A stretch of DNA of 64,000 bases, from positions 8,680,001 to 8,744,000 of the forward strand of contig OY754330.1 in the NCBI GenBank assembly GCA_963573305.1. The letters are read 5' to 3'. The DNA comes from Pyrrhosoma nymphula (Eukaryota > Arthropoda > Insecta > Odonata > Coenagrionidae). Shown here piece after piece: positions 1 to 10,162 of this stretch (positions are counted from its first letter, which is position 1; each line of letters opens with the position of its first letter). The notes under the pieces were generated by a model, which made no database searches, was not told where the DNA came from, and saw nothing but the letters and a program-made list of their open reading frames with translations. The position numbers and the translations under genes were made by a program.

Positions 1-3000
1 AGTATACGGAGTGATAGGAAGTCTGAGATCTCTCCAAGCTCTCTTATCTCTACATTGTTGTTGAGATTTTCTTTAAACTTTTTAAGATCGTCCTCTTTCT
101 CCACCCAAATTGCCAGGTCATCCACATATAATCTTACGTAAACCTTGCTTTCATGGTCAATGAATAAACATGGATCTGCATGTGATGATTTGAATCCCAT
201 AGCAATGAGAATTCCTCTGATCTTCTTGTACCATTCCATCCCAGATTGTTTGAGACCGTACAAACATTTCATTAGTTTGCACACCATGGAACGTGGCTTG
301 TCCACATCAAACTCTTCTGGTTGTTCAATGTATATCTCTTCCTTTATGTCGCTGTTGATGTATGCTGATACGACATCAACATGTTCACACCTCCAACCCT
401 TCTCAGTACCCAAAGCTAACATCAACCTTATGGTTTTTCTCTTCACTACGGGTGAGTATGTATCATGGTAATCGATGCCATATCTCTGTGCGAACCCTTG
501 AGCCACTAGTCTAGCCTTGTATTTTTTTGGGTTTCCACTTGAGTCGGTCTTGATTTTGAATTTCCAAGTGGATCCGATAACAGTCTTCCCCTGAGGTCTG
601 GGTACAACCTCCCATGTGTTAAGCTCCTTGAGTCTTGCTAGTTCTTCATCCATGGCTGCTTTCCACTTTGACTTGCTCAGACTAGCCTTGGCTTCCTTCA
701 AACTTAAAGGTTCTTCCTCATTGCATTTGAAGGCTGATGCTGCTGCAAACGTTGAACAAATTAAGCATGACTTATCACTGCAGTTATCATCTTCACATGC
801 ACATTTCTTCGGTTTTGGTCTTCTTTGTGACCGCCTTGGCACTTGGGGTGCCACTTCCTCCACTTCTAATTCATGCTGGTCATCAGGTAGCTCAGGGATG
901 CGATGAATCACAGGGTCCTCTTGGTTTCTTAAGTCATCCTGTGATATACTCTCCTCTTCACTTTCTTCAGAGTCGGTGCCAAGCAATTCAGGGCAATGAT
1001 TGATTTTCTTGACAGCACTTTCTTGGGTCGCCTTCCATGGAAATTGTCTTTCATGAAAAACAGCATCCCTCCTTATAATGACCTTGCTTGTTTCAAGGTT
1101 GAATAAGCGATACCCATCCTTAGTGTTTTCTTCATAGCCAATCATGACACACTCTATAGCCTTGTTGTCAAGTTTCCCACGTACTTCCCTCATGGCTTGA
1201 ACTCTACATCCAAACGGCCTTATGCGCTCATAATCTTCTAGTGTCAGAGGTAACTTGGTTATCAGCTCTAAGGGGATCTGGAATCCTATGGCTCTGCTGG
1301 GAGTTCTGTTCCTGTTGTAAGCAGCTGTGGACATTGCCTCTGCCCACATTCTCTTCTCAGCTCCGGATTCAGCTAGCATGCACCTTGCCATCTCACACAC
1401 GGTTCGGTTCTGCCTTTCCCCTCTTCCATTTTGCTGTTTGCAATATGGCACGCTCTTCTCATGGATAATGCCATGCTGGTCCAGATATTGTTCGAGCTCT
1501 GCATTTACATACTCTGCCCCAAAATCCGACCTGATTTTTGTTAGCCTTTCGCCAGACAGGGCCTCCATCTTTGTCTTGTACTTGCGCAGCTTCGCCAATA
1601 CCTCGTCCTTGGTCTTCATGGTTATCACCGACACATGTCTTGAGTAGTCATCTGTGAACACAATGACGTACTGTGCTCCTCCGCATGATGGTGGGTCAAA
1701 CTTTCCCATCAAGTCAGTGTGAACCAACTCGAGAGGCCTGCTCGCTCTTGAGTTCCTCACAGGGAAAGGCTTCCTTGTCAACTTCCCCTGGACACATACT
1801 TCGCATCTGTCGCTGTCTTCTTTCTTTATTCCACTCAGCACATGAATCTTGCTTATCGTGTCCTTACTCGCATGACCGAGCCTCTTGTGCCACGTTTCCA
1901 TGGACTTTGCTTGCAGTGCGACAGAAGGGAGTGCGTTTTCTTGCCTCGTTGGTATGTTTACTTCCATAACATACATTTTCTTAACCTTCAATGCCCGAAA
2001 TATGGTCTTCCCCTCCATCATCGCTATGGCAGTTCTTCCTTCAAAAATGATTTTTCCACCTTTCTCTGTCAGTCGGTACACAGATAGTAGATTGCAGTAG
2101 AGCTTAGGTACATACATAACTTCAGTCAAGATGATTGTCCTCTCTGATTTCACCTCAACAGTGCCGACACCTTCAACATGTAACTTGAATCCATCACCAA
2201 TTTTCACGGATCCCTTTCTTGATATGTCTAGCTCCTTAAATGCATTTATATCGCTGCACATGTGGTCAGAAGCTCCAGAGTCGACAAACCATTTTCCCTC
2301 TGATCCTCTGCTTACATATGCATGGGCATCACCCTCAGCGCAAAGGAGTACGGCTTCCACTTTCTCGTCTCGCTCATTACAGCTTGCCACTGATGCTTTG
2401 CCATTGGCGTCTTTCTTCGCCTGTTGCTCCTTGAAAGCAAGCCACACAGGACACTGCCTTGCCACGTGACCAAGTCCCTTGCATGAGTAGCACTTCATCT
2501 GACTTAGGCTGTGTTCTCCTTTCCATTTACTTTGGGAACTGTTGCCACCTTGATTGTCGTGCTTGTACTTACCACCGTCTTGCCTACTATTTTTCTGATT
2601 GGATGTCACCTTCAGGGCTATTGTGTCCTCCGTGCTTGAGGACGGCGCCACCAGCTTTGACCTCCTTTCTTCCCTTAGAAGCCTTCCTTTGACATTCCTG
2701 GACGTAAGTTCGTCAATGTTTCCTTCAAATGATCTTACGAACGAGTCATACTCGGACAATGGTAGCCCCATTAGAAGAAATGCCGCAAAGCACCGATCGT
2801 CGATAGGGATTCCTCCCATTCTCACCTTTTGGATTAGCTCGTGCATCGTCGATATGTACTTGGGCATGGACATACCAGCCGTCTTATCTAACCTCGCCAT
2901 TTGCTTGAAGAATAGCATTGTGTGAATAATGCCAAACTCCCCTTACATTTGGCGTAGCGTGTCCCATGCTTTCTTCGCGAGCTTAAATTCATCGACATCA

Positions 3001-3257
3001 TAAATTGTGGAGCTGTTCAAAGCATCAAATATGATAACACGCGTCTTTCGGTTGATTCTTAGTTGCTCAGCATTGAGATTGCCTATCGCCTCATCTTCAT
3101 CGTCGGTGTCGTGAATCACGTCACCAAACCCCGGGTCGATAGCATTCCAACAATTTTTGTCAATCAGTTTGGCCTCAAGTCTCTTTGACCACGGGTAGTA
3201 GTTAGAACCATCGGCATTAAAAAGCACCTTTGATTCCCTCGTCTCTTCAGCGGCCAT
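1..3257 (-). CDS. copia Gag-Pol polyprotein, partial, one internal stop
   Basis: Starts at the ATG at 3257-3255 (MAAEETRES). Gag residues 1-104 end at a TAA (2945-2943); the same frame then continues without another stop to the window edge, about 980 further codons. Visible in order: a CCHC zinc knuckle CX2CX4HX4C near 2492-2450; an aspartic protease DSGAS near 2282-2268; the integrase HHCC region (WHKRLGH) near 1885-1785; the integrase core with HTDL near 1715, SDFGAEY near 1530 and NGRGERQNR near 1420; RT start (WEVVPRPQGK) near 610; YVDD near 130-118. The usual second-Asp context DNGGE reads DFGAE here, with the Asp kept. If the TAA is real the copy cannot make Pol by normal translation; it could instead be a single late mutation or a sequencing error. 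Confidence 0.92.
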
Positions 3258-3342
3258 CTAGACTTCGGTATCTTACTCTTTGTTGTCTTAAATTTCTTAT
3301 CTTTCGTAACTTCTCACTTACTTTGCACGGTTTTAGGGTGTT

Positions 3343-3356
3343 CTGGGCCCATAACC
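3343..3356 (-). promoter_or_regulatory. copia-type primer-binding site (initiator tRNA-Met anticodon arm)
   Basis: Just inside the LTR the minus strand reads GGTTATGGGCCCAG. This is the exact complement of CTGGGCCCATAACC, the anticodon-arm region of eukaryotic initiator tRNA-Met. Drosophila copia is known to prime from an internal cut in this tRNA rather than from its 3' CCA end, so this element very probably does the same. Three bases (ATA) separate the site from the LTR end. Confidence 0.85.
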
Positions 3357-3359
3357 TAT

Positions 3360-3742
3360 TGTAATACTTAATTGAATATAATTTCTCAACCACATCTTTC
3401 GTTTATAATCGACATATATTAAGACAAAAAAGTACATAGATACACATAGATACATACATAACATAAACAACCAATAATATACTATGAACGCAATACAACA
3501 AAAACATGAATGCAATGATAATAAAAATCACACACTCCAACACTTTATTTGAATTGATGAATTAATTTTCCATCCGCTGTTTTTGTTTTATTACTTCCTT
3601 TTAGACAATATTTTACTGGATATTCGATGTAATTACGTTCAAACTCATGTTGGGTAGAAATGTTATTTTCGTGTTCCGAAAGTCTAAAATTTCAACATAG
3701 AAAAAAAATGTTTGTGCCCACATTATGGATATTAATCCAACA
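3360..3742 (-). repeat. 5' LTR of the minus-strand copia element
   Basis: The interval begins with TG and ends with CA on either strand (minus strand TGTTGGATTA ... GTATTACA), the standard LTR termini. It directly abuts the primer-binding region. Only this LTR is in the window, so identity to its partner and the TSD cannot be checked. The flanking 5 bp on the right are CGCAG. Confidence 0.75.
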
Positions 3743-3903
3743 CGCAGTAACTAAGCAATAGATGCGACATAAATTGATTGATTTTAGCCATTGATGGACC
3801 ACTTCTAGCTCACTTTAGGGGACCGTTCCAATTGCGTGATAAGTGAAAAACCGCAGTCGGTGTTGTGTGCTGAGCGGTGCTGTAGTAGCTGATGCTGAAG
3901 TAA

Positions 3904-3962
3904 CTCACTCTAACCCTTTCATTTTAGAGACGATGTCTCCAAAAAGAAAGGATTAGAGTGAG
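3904..3962. repeat. 59-nt near-perfect hairpin
   Basis: CTCACTCTAA at 3904 is mirrored by TTAGAGTGAG ending at 3962. The arms pair almost throughout (one mismatch, one bulge, then a mismatch near the loop), leaving a small loop around GACGATGTC. The hairpin lies in the 264-bp gap between two copia elements. It could be a miniature inverted-repeat remnant or a small-RNA precursor; nothing else in the gap is recognisable. Confidence 0.6.
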
Positions 3963-4001
3963 GGAAAATATTCTTGATAAAAAAGGGGGAAGAGATAGGT
4001 G

Positions 4002-4006
4002 GAGGA
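4002..4006 (+). repeat. TSD of the plus-strand copia element, left copy
   Basis: GAGGA directly before the left LTR and GAGGA directly after the right LTR (7714-7718) form a 5-bp target-site duplication, the length normal for Ty1/copia integrases. Confidence 0.9.
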
Positions 4007-4190
4007 TGTTGAGAGAAGTTGGCTAAACTTAGTCAGTAAATATAAGGTTGTCATGTAAACATTTTACATAGTTACATATGTTACTCTGGTAGTAAAAATA
4101 AATAAATAAAAGTGGTTATTGTTCCAGTGTTTAAGAATTGAACATGATATCTTATTTATTCTCTCTCACGATAAAACCAAGATTCTAACA
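4007..4190 (+). repeat. 5' LTR of copia element
   Basis: Starts TGTTGAGAG and ends TTCTAACA (TG...CA). It contains an AT-rich AATAAATAAATAAAA stretch suited to a poly(A) signal. It matches 7529-7713 except for T versus C at the ACATATG(T/C)TAC site and one A fewer in the A run. Confidence 0.93.
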
Positions 4191-4204
4191 GGTTACGGGC
4201 CCAG
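4191..4204 (+). promoter_or_regulatory. copia-type primer-binding site
   Basis: GGTTACGGGCCCAG abuts the 5' LTR. It differs at one base from the complement of the initiator tRNA-Met anticodon arm seen in the neighbouring element (GGTTATGGGCCCAG). The same half-tRNA priming as in Drosophila copia is inferred. Confidence 0.8.
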
Positions 4205-4218
4205 AGCCACGAGAGAAC

Positions 4219-4282
4219 TAAAAACTGTGAATGAAGATATAAAAATACGTGAACTAAAACTGTGAATGAAGATATAAAAATA
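4219..4282 (+). repeat. short direct duplication in copia leader
   Basis: The block around CTGTGAATGAAGATATAAAA occurs twice, at about 4225 and 4260, between the primer-binding site and the gag start. It looks like a local tandem duplication in the untranslated leader. Confidence 0.75.
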
Positions 4283-4308
4283 AAATACACGTGAGAGAAT
4301 CGTACATT

Positions 4309-4863
4309 ATGGCATCGGCAATTAAGATCGAGAGTGAAGACATCGCTTGTGTCCAGAAACTAAAAGATAACAATACTTTTCCAATGTGGCACTTTGAAGT
4401 TAAAATATTATTTCGAGCAAAACCACTCATGGATGTCGTGGATGGAACGTGGCTACGCGCATCATGCGGAGTCGATGAACAGAAGGTAGCGAAGTGGATC
4501 ACGAAGGACGCTGCAGCTCAGCATGCAATATTAAGAATGGTGGACAAGACAGTGAAGATACACCTTTTGACGTGTGAAACCGCAAAAGATATGTATGATA
4601 CGCTTCTGCGCATCTATAAGAAGAACACCGACCAGGAGATGTGCTTAATGTTACAAGAATTTTACAATTATAGATACGATAAGAGTAAAGACATTCATAC
4701 CAATATTAGTCAACTTCAAAATTTGGTTTTTAAACTTAAAGTTTTGAATGAGGAAATTTCTGAACCAATGCTCATTTCCAAAATTATGACAATCTTACCC
4801 GAAAAGTTCAAACATTTTAGTAGCGCGTGGGATTCGTCATCGCAAGCAGAGACAAAACAATAG
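4309..4863 (+). CDS. copia Gag (UBN2-type)
   Basis: Opens at the ATG at 4309 (MASAIKIES) and runs 184 codons to a TAG. The N-terminal sequence (NTFPMWHFEVKILF, later VVDGTW and the helical region to about residue 180) is typical of copia Gag. Copia usually encodes one long Gag-Pol frame; here gag ends in frame 1 while pol continues in frame 3 with a 12-codon overlap. Near 4845-4860 a single missing G would restore one frame, so I read this as a 1-nt deletion rather than a programmed shift: no standard slippery heptamer is apparent. Confidence 0.85.
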   Translation: MASAIKIESEDIACVQKLKDNNTFPMWHFEVKILFRAKPLMDVVDGTWLRASCGVDEQKVAKWITKDAAAQHAILRMVDKTVKIHLLTCETAKDMYDTLLRIYKKNTDQEMCLMLQEFYNYRYDKSKDIHTNISQLQNLVFKLKVLNEEISEPMLISKIMTILPEKFKHFSSAWDSSSQAETKQ

Positions 4864-6704
4864 AAAATCTTATATCGCGTTTGTCGCTGGAAGAGGACAA
4901 ATTTAAGTTTAAAGAGTTTAAAGAGGAAATACCTGTATCATTCAGAGCAGAAACTAAAAGAGAGTATAACAGCGATGTTAAATGCTTCGTATGCGGGCAA
5001 AGAGGACATGTTAAGACACAGTGTAAGAAGAAACCGTGCATAATTTGTAAGAAAACTAACCATGGCGAACAAGAATGTTTCCTAAAAAATAAAGCTTGTA
5101 AGTATTGCAAGAAACTGAATCATAAATCGGAAGACTGTTTCTTTAAAGTTCAACATGAAGAGAGAAATAAAATACAGAACAGACCGATGAAAAATAACTA
5201 CTACAGCAATGAGAAACCATCAAAAACAAATAAGATTTCTTTCTTTGCCAATCACAGTGAATCAATAAATAAACCGGAGCTAAGCAATGACTTTGAGATG
5301 GTGGTAGACAGTGGTTGTAACAAAATGATGATCAAAGAAAAACATGTTATATCAGACATGAAAGAATACACAGACAGTGTAAAGATAGCAAAGAAAGGAC
5401 ATTTTATGTCCATTAAAGGTTTAGGATCAGTCGAACTGGACAACTGTATCATTAATGAAGTATATTTTGTGCCTGATTTGACACGAAATCTCATGTCAGT
5501 AAACTGTGTGACAAAAAGTAATAAAACAGTGTATTTTGACGATGAGAAAGTATACATCCTGAACGCCAAATTAGAAATACCAAAGGACAGGGTTATTATA
5601 GAAGGAAATAAAACGGACAATGGACTTTATGTTGTAAACATGATGCAATCTGGTAAGAATGCTTTAATCTCTGAAGAGAAGGCAACAGAAATAGAAGAAT
5701 GGCACAGAAAATTAGGCCATCTCAGTCACAGTCAGCTGATGAAAATTCCCAATCTGTGCAATGGAGTATCACTCAAGGCTGATAAATTTAAGACCGTTGA
5801 TTGCAGTATTTGTGCAAGAGCCAAACAAGTGAGACTGCCTTTTAGAACAGTGAGAGAGAGAGAGAGAACTAGTCATCCCCTGGAAATTATACACTCAGAC
5901 CTGTGTGGGGCAATTGATCCTCCAACCTATGACAACAAGAACTACTTCATCACACTGCTGGATGATTATACACATTTTTGCAAGGTATATCTCCTAGAAA
6001 CAAAAACAGCTTCAGAAGTTTTTCAATACATTAAAATATTTATAAATGAGGGAGAAGCCCATTTCAATCTAAAAGCCAGTAAGATTAGGTGTGACAATGG
6101 TGGTGAATTTAAAAATGAGCTACTCATTACATGGTGTAAAGAAAAAGGGATTATATTGGACTTCACCATTCCGCATACCCCCCAATTGAATGGAAAAAGT
6201 GAACGTTTAAATCTAACATTAATGAATAAAGCCAGAGCACTCATGTTTGATGCTAAATGTGAAAAATATCTGTGGGGTGAAGCAGTACAAACAGCAGCCT
6301 ATCTGACAAACAGAAGTCCAACCAAAGGAATGTCTCACACCCCTGCTGAAAACTGGTATAAAAGGAAACCTGACTTGAGAAATTTACAAATAATTGGCCA
6401 GAAAGTATTTTCAAAAGTAGTACAACCCCTGAAGAAATTGGACAGTAGGAGTGAAGAAGCTATTCTTGTAGGTTATGCTCCAAATGGATACCGATTGTGG
6501 AACGAAAATGAAAGAAAAGTTTTTGTTAGTAGAGATGTAATTTTTACAAACAACTTTCCTCTCTCTGCACACAAACGAGAAGAAGAAATCAATATAGAAT
6601 TTTATGAAGAAAATGATAACCAAGAACAAGAAATATTTGAAATACATGAAAACCAAGAACAAGAAAATCAAGACCAAAAAATCCACAGAAACAAGACTAC
6701 GTGA
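4827..6704 (+). pseudogene. copia Pol: zinc knuckles, protease, integrase; RT deleted
   Basis: The open frame carries three consecutive CCHC knuckles (CX2CX4HX4C each: CFVC...H...C, CIIC...H...C, CKYC...H...C) at about residues 54-110, a protease DSGC near residue 160, integrase zinc region WHRKLGH...CSIC near 295-340, and an integrase core with HSDLCG, RCDNGGEF and NGKSERLN (D, D, E). A glutamate/glutamine-rich tail (QEQE repeats) precedes the stop at 6704. The reverse transcriptase, expected next, is absent. Three knuckles are unusual; copia elements usually have one. Integrase motifs look intact, so the truncated product might still be integration-competent. Confidence 0.88.
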
Positions 6705-7294
6705 ATATTAAGAGAACCCTCAGGTATTTGAAGGGAACAACTAATGCCGGTATCTTCTATAGTAGGGAAAATAACTCTGATGAAAATTGTGAGTTGGTAG
6801 CATATTGCGATTCAGACTATGGTGGTGACGTTAGAATCAGAGAAAAAGATATTAGTAAAGACATTTGACGGAAGAGTACCTCAGGTTTTGTAATAATGTT
6901 GAATGATAGTCCTATTTCTTGGTGTTCTCGACGACAAGCTGTTATAGCGCAGTCCACAACAGAGGCCGAGCTTATCGCTGCTTGTGAATGCTCTAAAGAA
7001 CTTAAGTATTTGGTAGAGTTAATGAAAGAGCTTACAGGCGAGAAAGTTAAAAGTACTATATACATTGATAATCAAAGCACAATTAAATTGATAAAAGCGG
7101 GAAGAATTAAATCTAGTAGACATATTGAAATAAAATATTTCTTTGTCAAAGATGAATATTATAAAGGTTTGTTTAATATTAAATATGTTCCAACCGAGTA
7201 TAATGTTAGTGATATTCTCACTAAACCATTGTTTTCTATTAATTTTGAAAAATGTGCTAAAGAACTGTTATTTTACGAATGGGTAAAAATTTGA
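6701..7294 (+). pseudogene. copia RT tail and RNase H, after internal deletion
   Basis: From 6701 a different frame reads KRTLRYLKGT...AYCDSDYGGD, the region joining RT to RNase H, then one TGA near 6868 within a short extra stretch, then an open RNase H frame (TEAELIAACEC, DNQSTIKLI, SRHIEIKYFF) to a stop at 7294. Conserved acidic residues of copia RNase H are present. The join at about 6700 removes essentially the whole RT domain and changes frame. Confidence 0.88.
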
Positions 7295-7528
7295 AACGTA
7301 CGTGTGTTATGATAATTAAATTAATGTCTCAAATTTTATATAATAATAGAATAGTTTACCATTTATTGGATATGTTAAAAAATTGTTCTTAATACTAATT
7401 GAGAATTTGATGGATACTGAATAATGTGCTAAGTATTTTATTATATTAGCAGAGTTTACATTTGTATTGAAATATAAATATCATTGTATTAATTAAAATT
7501 AAAAAACTGCCCTGCGTTTACGGGGGAG

Positions 7529-7713
7529 TGTTGAGAGAAGTTGGCTAAACTTAGTCAGTAAATATAAGGTTGTCATGTAAACATTTTACATAGTTACATA
7601 TGCTACTCTGGTAGTAAAAATAAATAAATAAAAAGTGGTTATTGTTCCAGTGTTTAAGAATTGAACATGATATCTTATTTATTCTCTCTCACGATAAAAC
7701 CAAGATTCTAACA
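7529..7713 (+). repeat. 3' LTR of copia element
   Basis: TG...CA repeat of the 5' LTR, preceded by the purine tract CGGGGGAG (7521-7528), the expected plus-strand primer. Followed by the GAGGA duplication at 7714-7718. Confidence 0.93.
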
Positions 7714-7718
7714 GAGGA

Positions 7719-8109
7719 TGGGAGGGGGAGGTAGGGGTAATAGAGAGATATGAAGAAGTGAGACGGAGGGAGAGAGGTGGAGGCTCAAGGTACTGCTGAG
7801 GGTTGATGATAAAACCTAGTATGTACAATGATATTTTTTTATATTTCTGATACGAAAACATGAGTGCACCTTGCATATGGAAAAGTACTGTAGTTCAAAA
7901 ACTTAAATAGCAACTTCGGCAATAAAACCCATATTTATGAGAATTCATGTAAATTTCGTAAATACCTGCACATTTTCCTTCGAGCTGAATATTATCATAG
8001 TGATGTCAGCCAGCTACGCATTTCATATATTGACAATTGTGCGATAGATCATGAAAAAGTGGTCTACACACAGCCCAACTTCACATTCCGGGCACCAAAG
8101 TCTTGTTTC
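7719..8109. other. no gene seen
   Basis: Purine-rich GA-rich sequence (to about 7800), continuing the GA-rich flank left of the copia insertion at 3961-4006, then AT-rich DNA without recognisable coding or repeat ends. Confidence 0.5.
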
Positions 8110-8412
8110 TTAGAAATATACTGGCGAAAAATGACTCGTCCTTTGAACGACACCATCCCCTCGTTCCAAAATAACTTTGTTTCCAAAAAATAATTTGACA
8201 AAATTGAGGAGACTATTTTCTATCGTGAGTGGTGCTTGATTTTTATGTAATCTATACGATGGTCCGGTGAGCGCATGCTCTCTATGCTTGAACTTCCGCA
8301 ACGGTAAACACCAGGAGGGCTCATCATCCGTGTCACTGTCTCCATCACAACTGCTCTCTGTCAGAATATCTATACCTTCCTCTTCTTCCAGAAGTTTACT
8401 TCTAGAAGCCAT
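8110..8412 (-). pseudogene. possible piggyBac-like transposase N-terminal fragment
   Basis: A 100-codon minus-strand frame with an acidic start (LLEEEEGIDILTESSCDGDSDTDDE) followed by a GPS...PLTIENSLLNFVKLFF segment. An acidic N-terminus followed by a short hydrophobic F-x-L-F-F helix is the layout of piggyBac transposase N-termini. No downstream catalytic region follows on this strand, so it is at best a scrap. It could also be a chance open frame. Confidence 0.3.
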
Positions 8413-8639
8413 ATTGCTAGAACTACGATATTACTAATAATATTGTCTCGAAAATACTCATGCCACAGCACACAACACTCTTGAACGATCAGTTTCAGGA
8501 GAGACTGTCTCACTGACCCAGTCCGCGATGATATGAAAATGTTAGTCACAACAGATTTGCAGACGGGAAGGATTTCGAAGTGTATGTATGCAGAAAGGCT
8601 CGCATGCTACCAAAGGCATCATTCAGCATCATGTTATCT

Positions 8640-9350
8640 TGATTTGTGCTCACGTAAAGATTCCCTTTCCTTCTTACCAGCGAGATAAGCAAACTCGAAC
8701 AAAGAGGATGAGTCATTCAGTGGACAGATGGTCCAGCGGAACCTATTATGCATATGGCGATAAGGAAAAAAAACTCATGAAAGTAAGATGCTCCTATCGT
8801 TGAGTGTTTTCTGAGAAGATAAGGATAAAATTGGGCTGTATATACTTCTCTGTAATGGCAAAAGGATGATGTTTCCTGGTCTCACACCAAGTAAACAAAC
8901 CTAGAGTAAGGAGATGCATCATTTAGGCGAAAGATGGTCGAACAAAATCTCATTATCTTGACATAACCAAGAAAAAATTCTCTGATTGGAGGACCTTATA
9001 TATTCTGAATGCTTCTCTTATAGAAATATATATCTTTGTGCGGTCTATAACTTCATTTGTACAGAGGAAAGTATTCGGTTCCCTCCTCATACTATCGGCA
9101 AGCAAACCTTGTTGACGGGAGTTGGATTCTTCATGTTATATTACGTCAAACAACATATAATACCGTGAGATATCCACAGAAAAAAATTCAGATGGAAGAA
9201 AAATATCTTCTTAGTCGAATGCCCCTATAAAAATATGACTTTCTATCATGTGACAGACTCAGGGTCCTTGAGAGTGAAAGGAGGACGCAGTGTGCCATAT
9301 GAACACCCTCAGCAGTCTAGGGATATTTGTTTTGTGCCGGAGAGACACGC
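8640..9350 (+). repeat. decayed tandem repeat, period about 207 bp
   Basis: Three units line up: GATAAGCAAACTCGAAC at about 8683, AAGTAAACAAACCTAGAG at about 8890 and GGCAAGCAAACCTTGTTG at about 9098; later in each unit an A-rich GAAAAAA(A)ATTC/CTC stretch recurs at about 8767, 8972 and 9184. Units are strongly diverged. Some frames hint at zinc-finger-like spacing (PYEHPQQS, RHARL) but cysteines are missing, so I do not call a gene. Confidence 0.5.
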
Positions 9351-9533
9351 TCGGCTGAAAAAGGTTAAAAAACGTGGAATCCATGCCAATCTTTTTCCAT
9401 TTAAGCATATACTTATGAATTAAAATAATAAAATTTAGTGTACTTTTCTCTTAGAAAAGATTCATTTTAATGTTCTGCTGAAAAGTACTCCCTAAGAATT
9501 TGACTTCCACAATAACTAACAATGGTACAAATA

Positions 9534-9679
9534 CAGTGGACCCCTGCTTTACGATGGGTTCACTTTACGATCTGAATGCCAGGAATGTGGAAGGGTGATG
9601 ATTTTGCATGCGTCCTTTAAAATTTCCCATTTCGTCAATCTTTTGCACCCATTATTTTTTATTCCTTCAGCATTCTAAG
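9534..9679 (+). mobile_element. pogo/Tigger-like terminal fragment
   Basis: CAGTGGACCCCTGCTTTACG after a TA dinucleotide has the form of a pogo/Tigger terminal inverted repeat. The fragment is interrupted by a hAT-type MITE at 9680. No matching right end was found nearby and no coding sequence is left. Confidence 0.5.
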
Positions 9680-10154
9680 TAGAGATGGAAAATGACTCTA
9701 ATTTTCATCCGAGGTAAATTACGGTAATTTTCCAGTATTAAGCATTAAACAGAAAATGTATGGTTGAATAAGAATGCCAATAGCAAAAGGGAGAGGATAC
9801 GATGTTTAAACCATGCCGAATCTAACATTAATCTATTAGAAATTTTCAAAATTGTAAAAAGAAATATGGCAGCAACACGCAATCTGGCTTTCTTTTGTCA
9901 AAGTATGAGAAATTTTCCAGAAGAATATATTCTACTAATAATTACTAAATAATGTTATAATTTAAGTAAAATATGCCAAAAATGAGTTGGGCATTCCTCA
10001 ATTTATAATAAAACACGTCAGAAATGTGGACTTGGCGAAAAAGAACATGTTGGGAATTTATCTGTAATTGTAATTAAATTACGGTAATTTTCAAGGGGTG
10101 TGGTAATTTACGAAAATTACCGTGGTAATTGTGGCAAAGTGGCGGCCATCTCTA
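9680..10154 (+). mobile_element. hAT-type MITE, copy A
   Basis: Begins TAGAGATGG and ends CCATCTCTA (terminal inverted repeat), flanked by ATTCTAAG at 9672-9679 and 10155-10162, an exact 8-bp TSD typical of hAT. Inside both ends are clusters of GGTAATTT/AAATTACC motifs. It has the same internal sequence (AACACGCAATCTGG, TGTTGGGAATTTATCTGTA) as copies at 15690, 41864 and 57614. Non-coding. Confidence 0.92.
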
Positions 10155-10162
10155 ATTCTAAG

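Larger units (their letters stand above)
1..3742 (-). mobile_element. Ty1/copia LTR retrotransposon, 3' part cut by window edge
   Basis: On the minus strand a 383-bp LTR (3360-3742) is followed by a copia-type primer-binding site and then a gag-pol reading frame that runs to base 1. Gag, zinc knuckle, protease, integrase and most of the reverse transcriptase are present in that order, which is the Ty1/copia order (integrase before RT). The RNase H region and the other LTR lie outside the window. I translated the minus strand from 3257 to 1 and found one stop codon only, so this is a young copy. It lies 264 bp from the next copia element, which is of a different lineage and on the other strand. 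Confidence 0.93.
4007..7713 (+). mobile_element. Ty1/copia element lacking reverse transcriptase
   Basis: Full-length insertion with 184/185-bp LTRs, a 5-bp TSD (GAGGA), a primer-binding site, a polypurine tract and, between them, gag, protease, integrase and RNase H. The reverse transcriptase is missing: integrase-tail sequence at about 6700 jumps straight to the end of RT and RNase H. By eye the LTRs differ at one substitution and one A-run length change, so the insertion is recent. An RT-less copy that is nonetheless young was probably copied by enzymes from an intact relative. Confidence 0.93.

Noticed and set aside
145..2925. Many plus-strand open frames of 60-112 codons
   Set aside because: They are antisense shadows of the minus-strand copia gag-pol frame, which is open across the whole stretch and has recognisable domains.
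4840..4865. Programmed -1 frameshift between copia gag and pol
   Set aside because: No standard slippery heptamer or downstream structure was evident, and a single-base deletion explains the shift.
8588..9423. C2H2 zinc-finger gene
   Set aside because: The spacing is suggestive in places (PYEHPQQS, RHARL) but the cysteine pairs are absent and stops are frequent.
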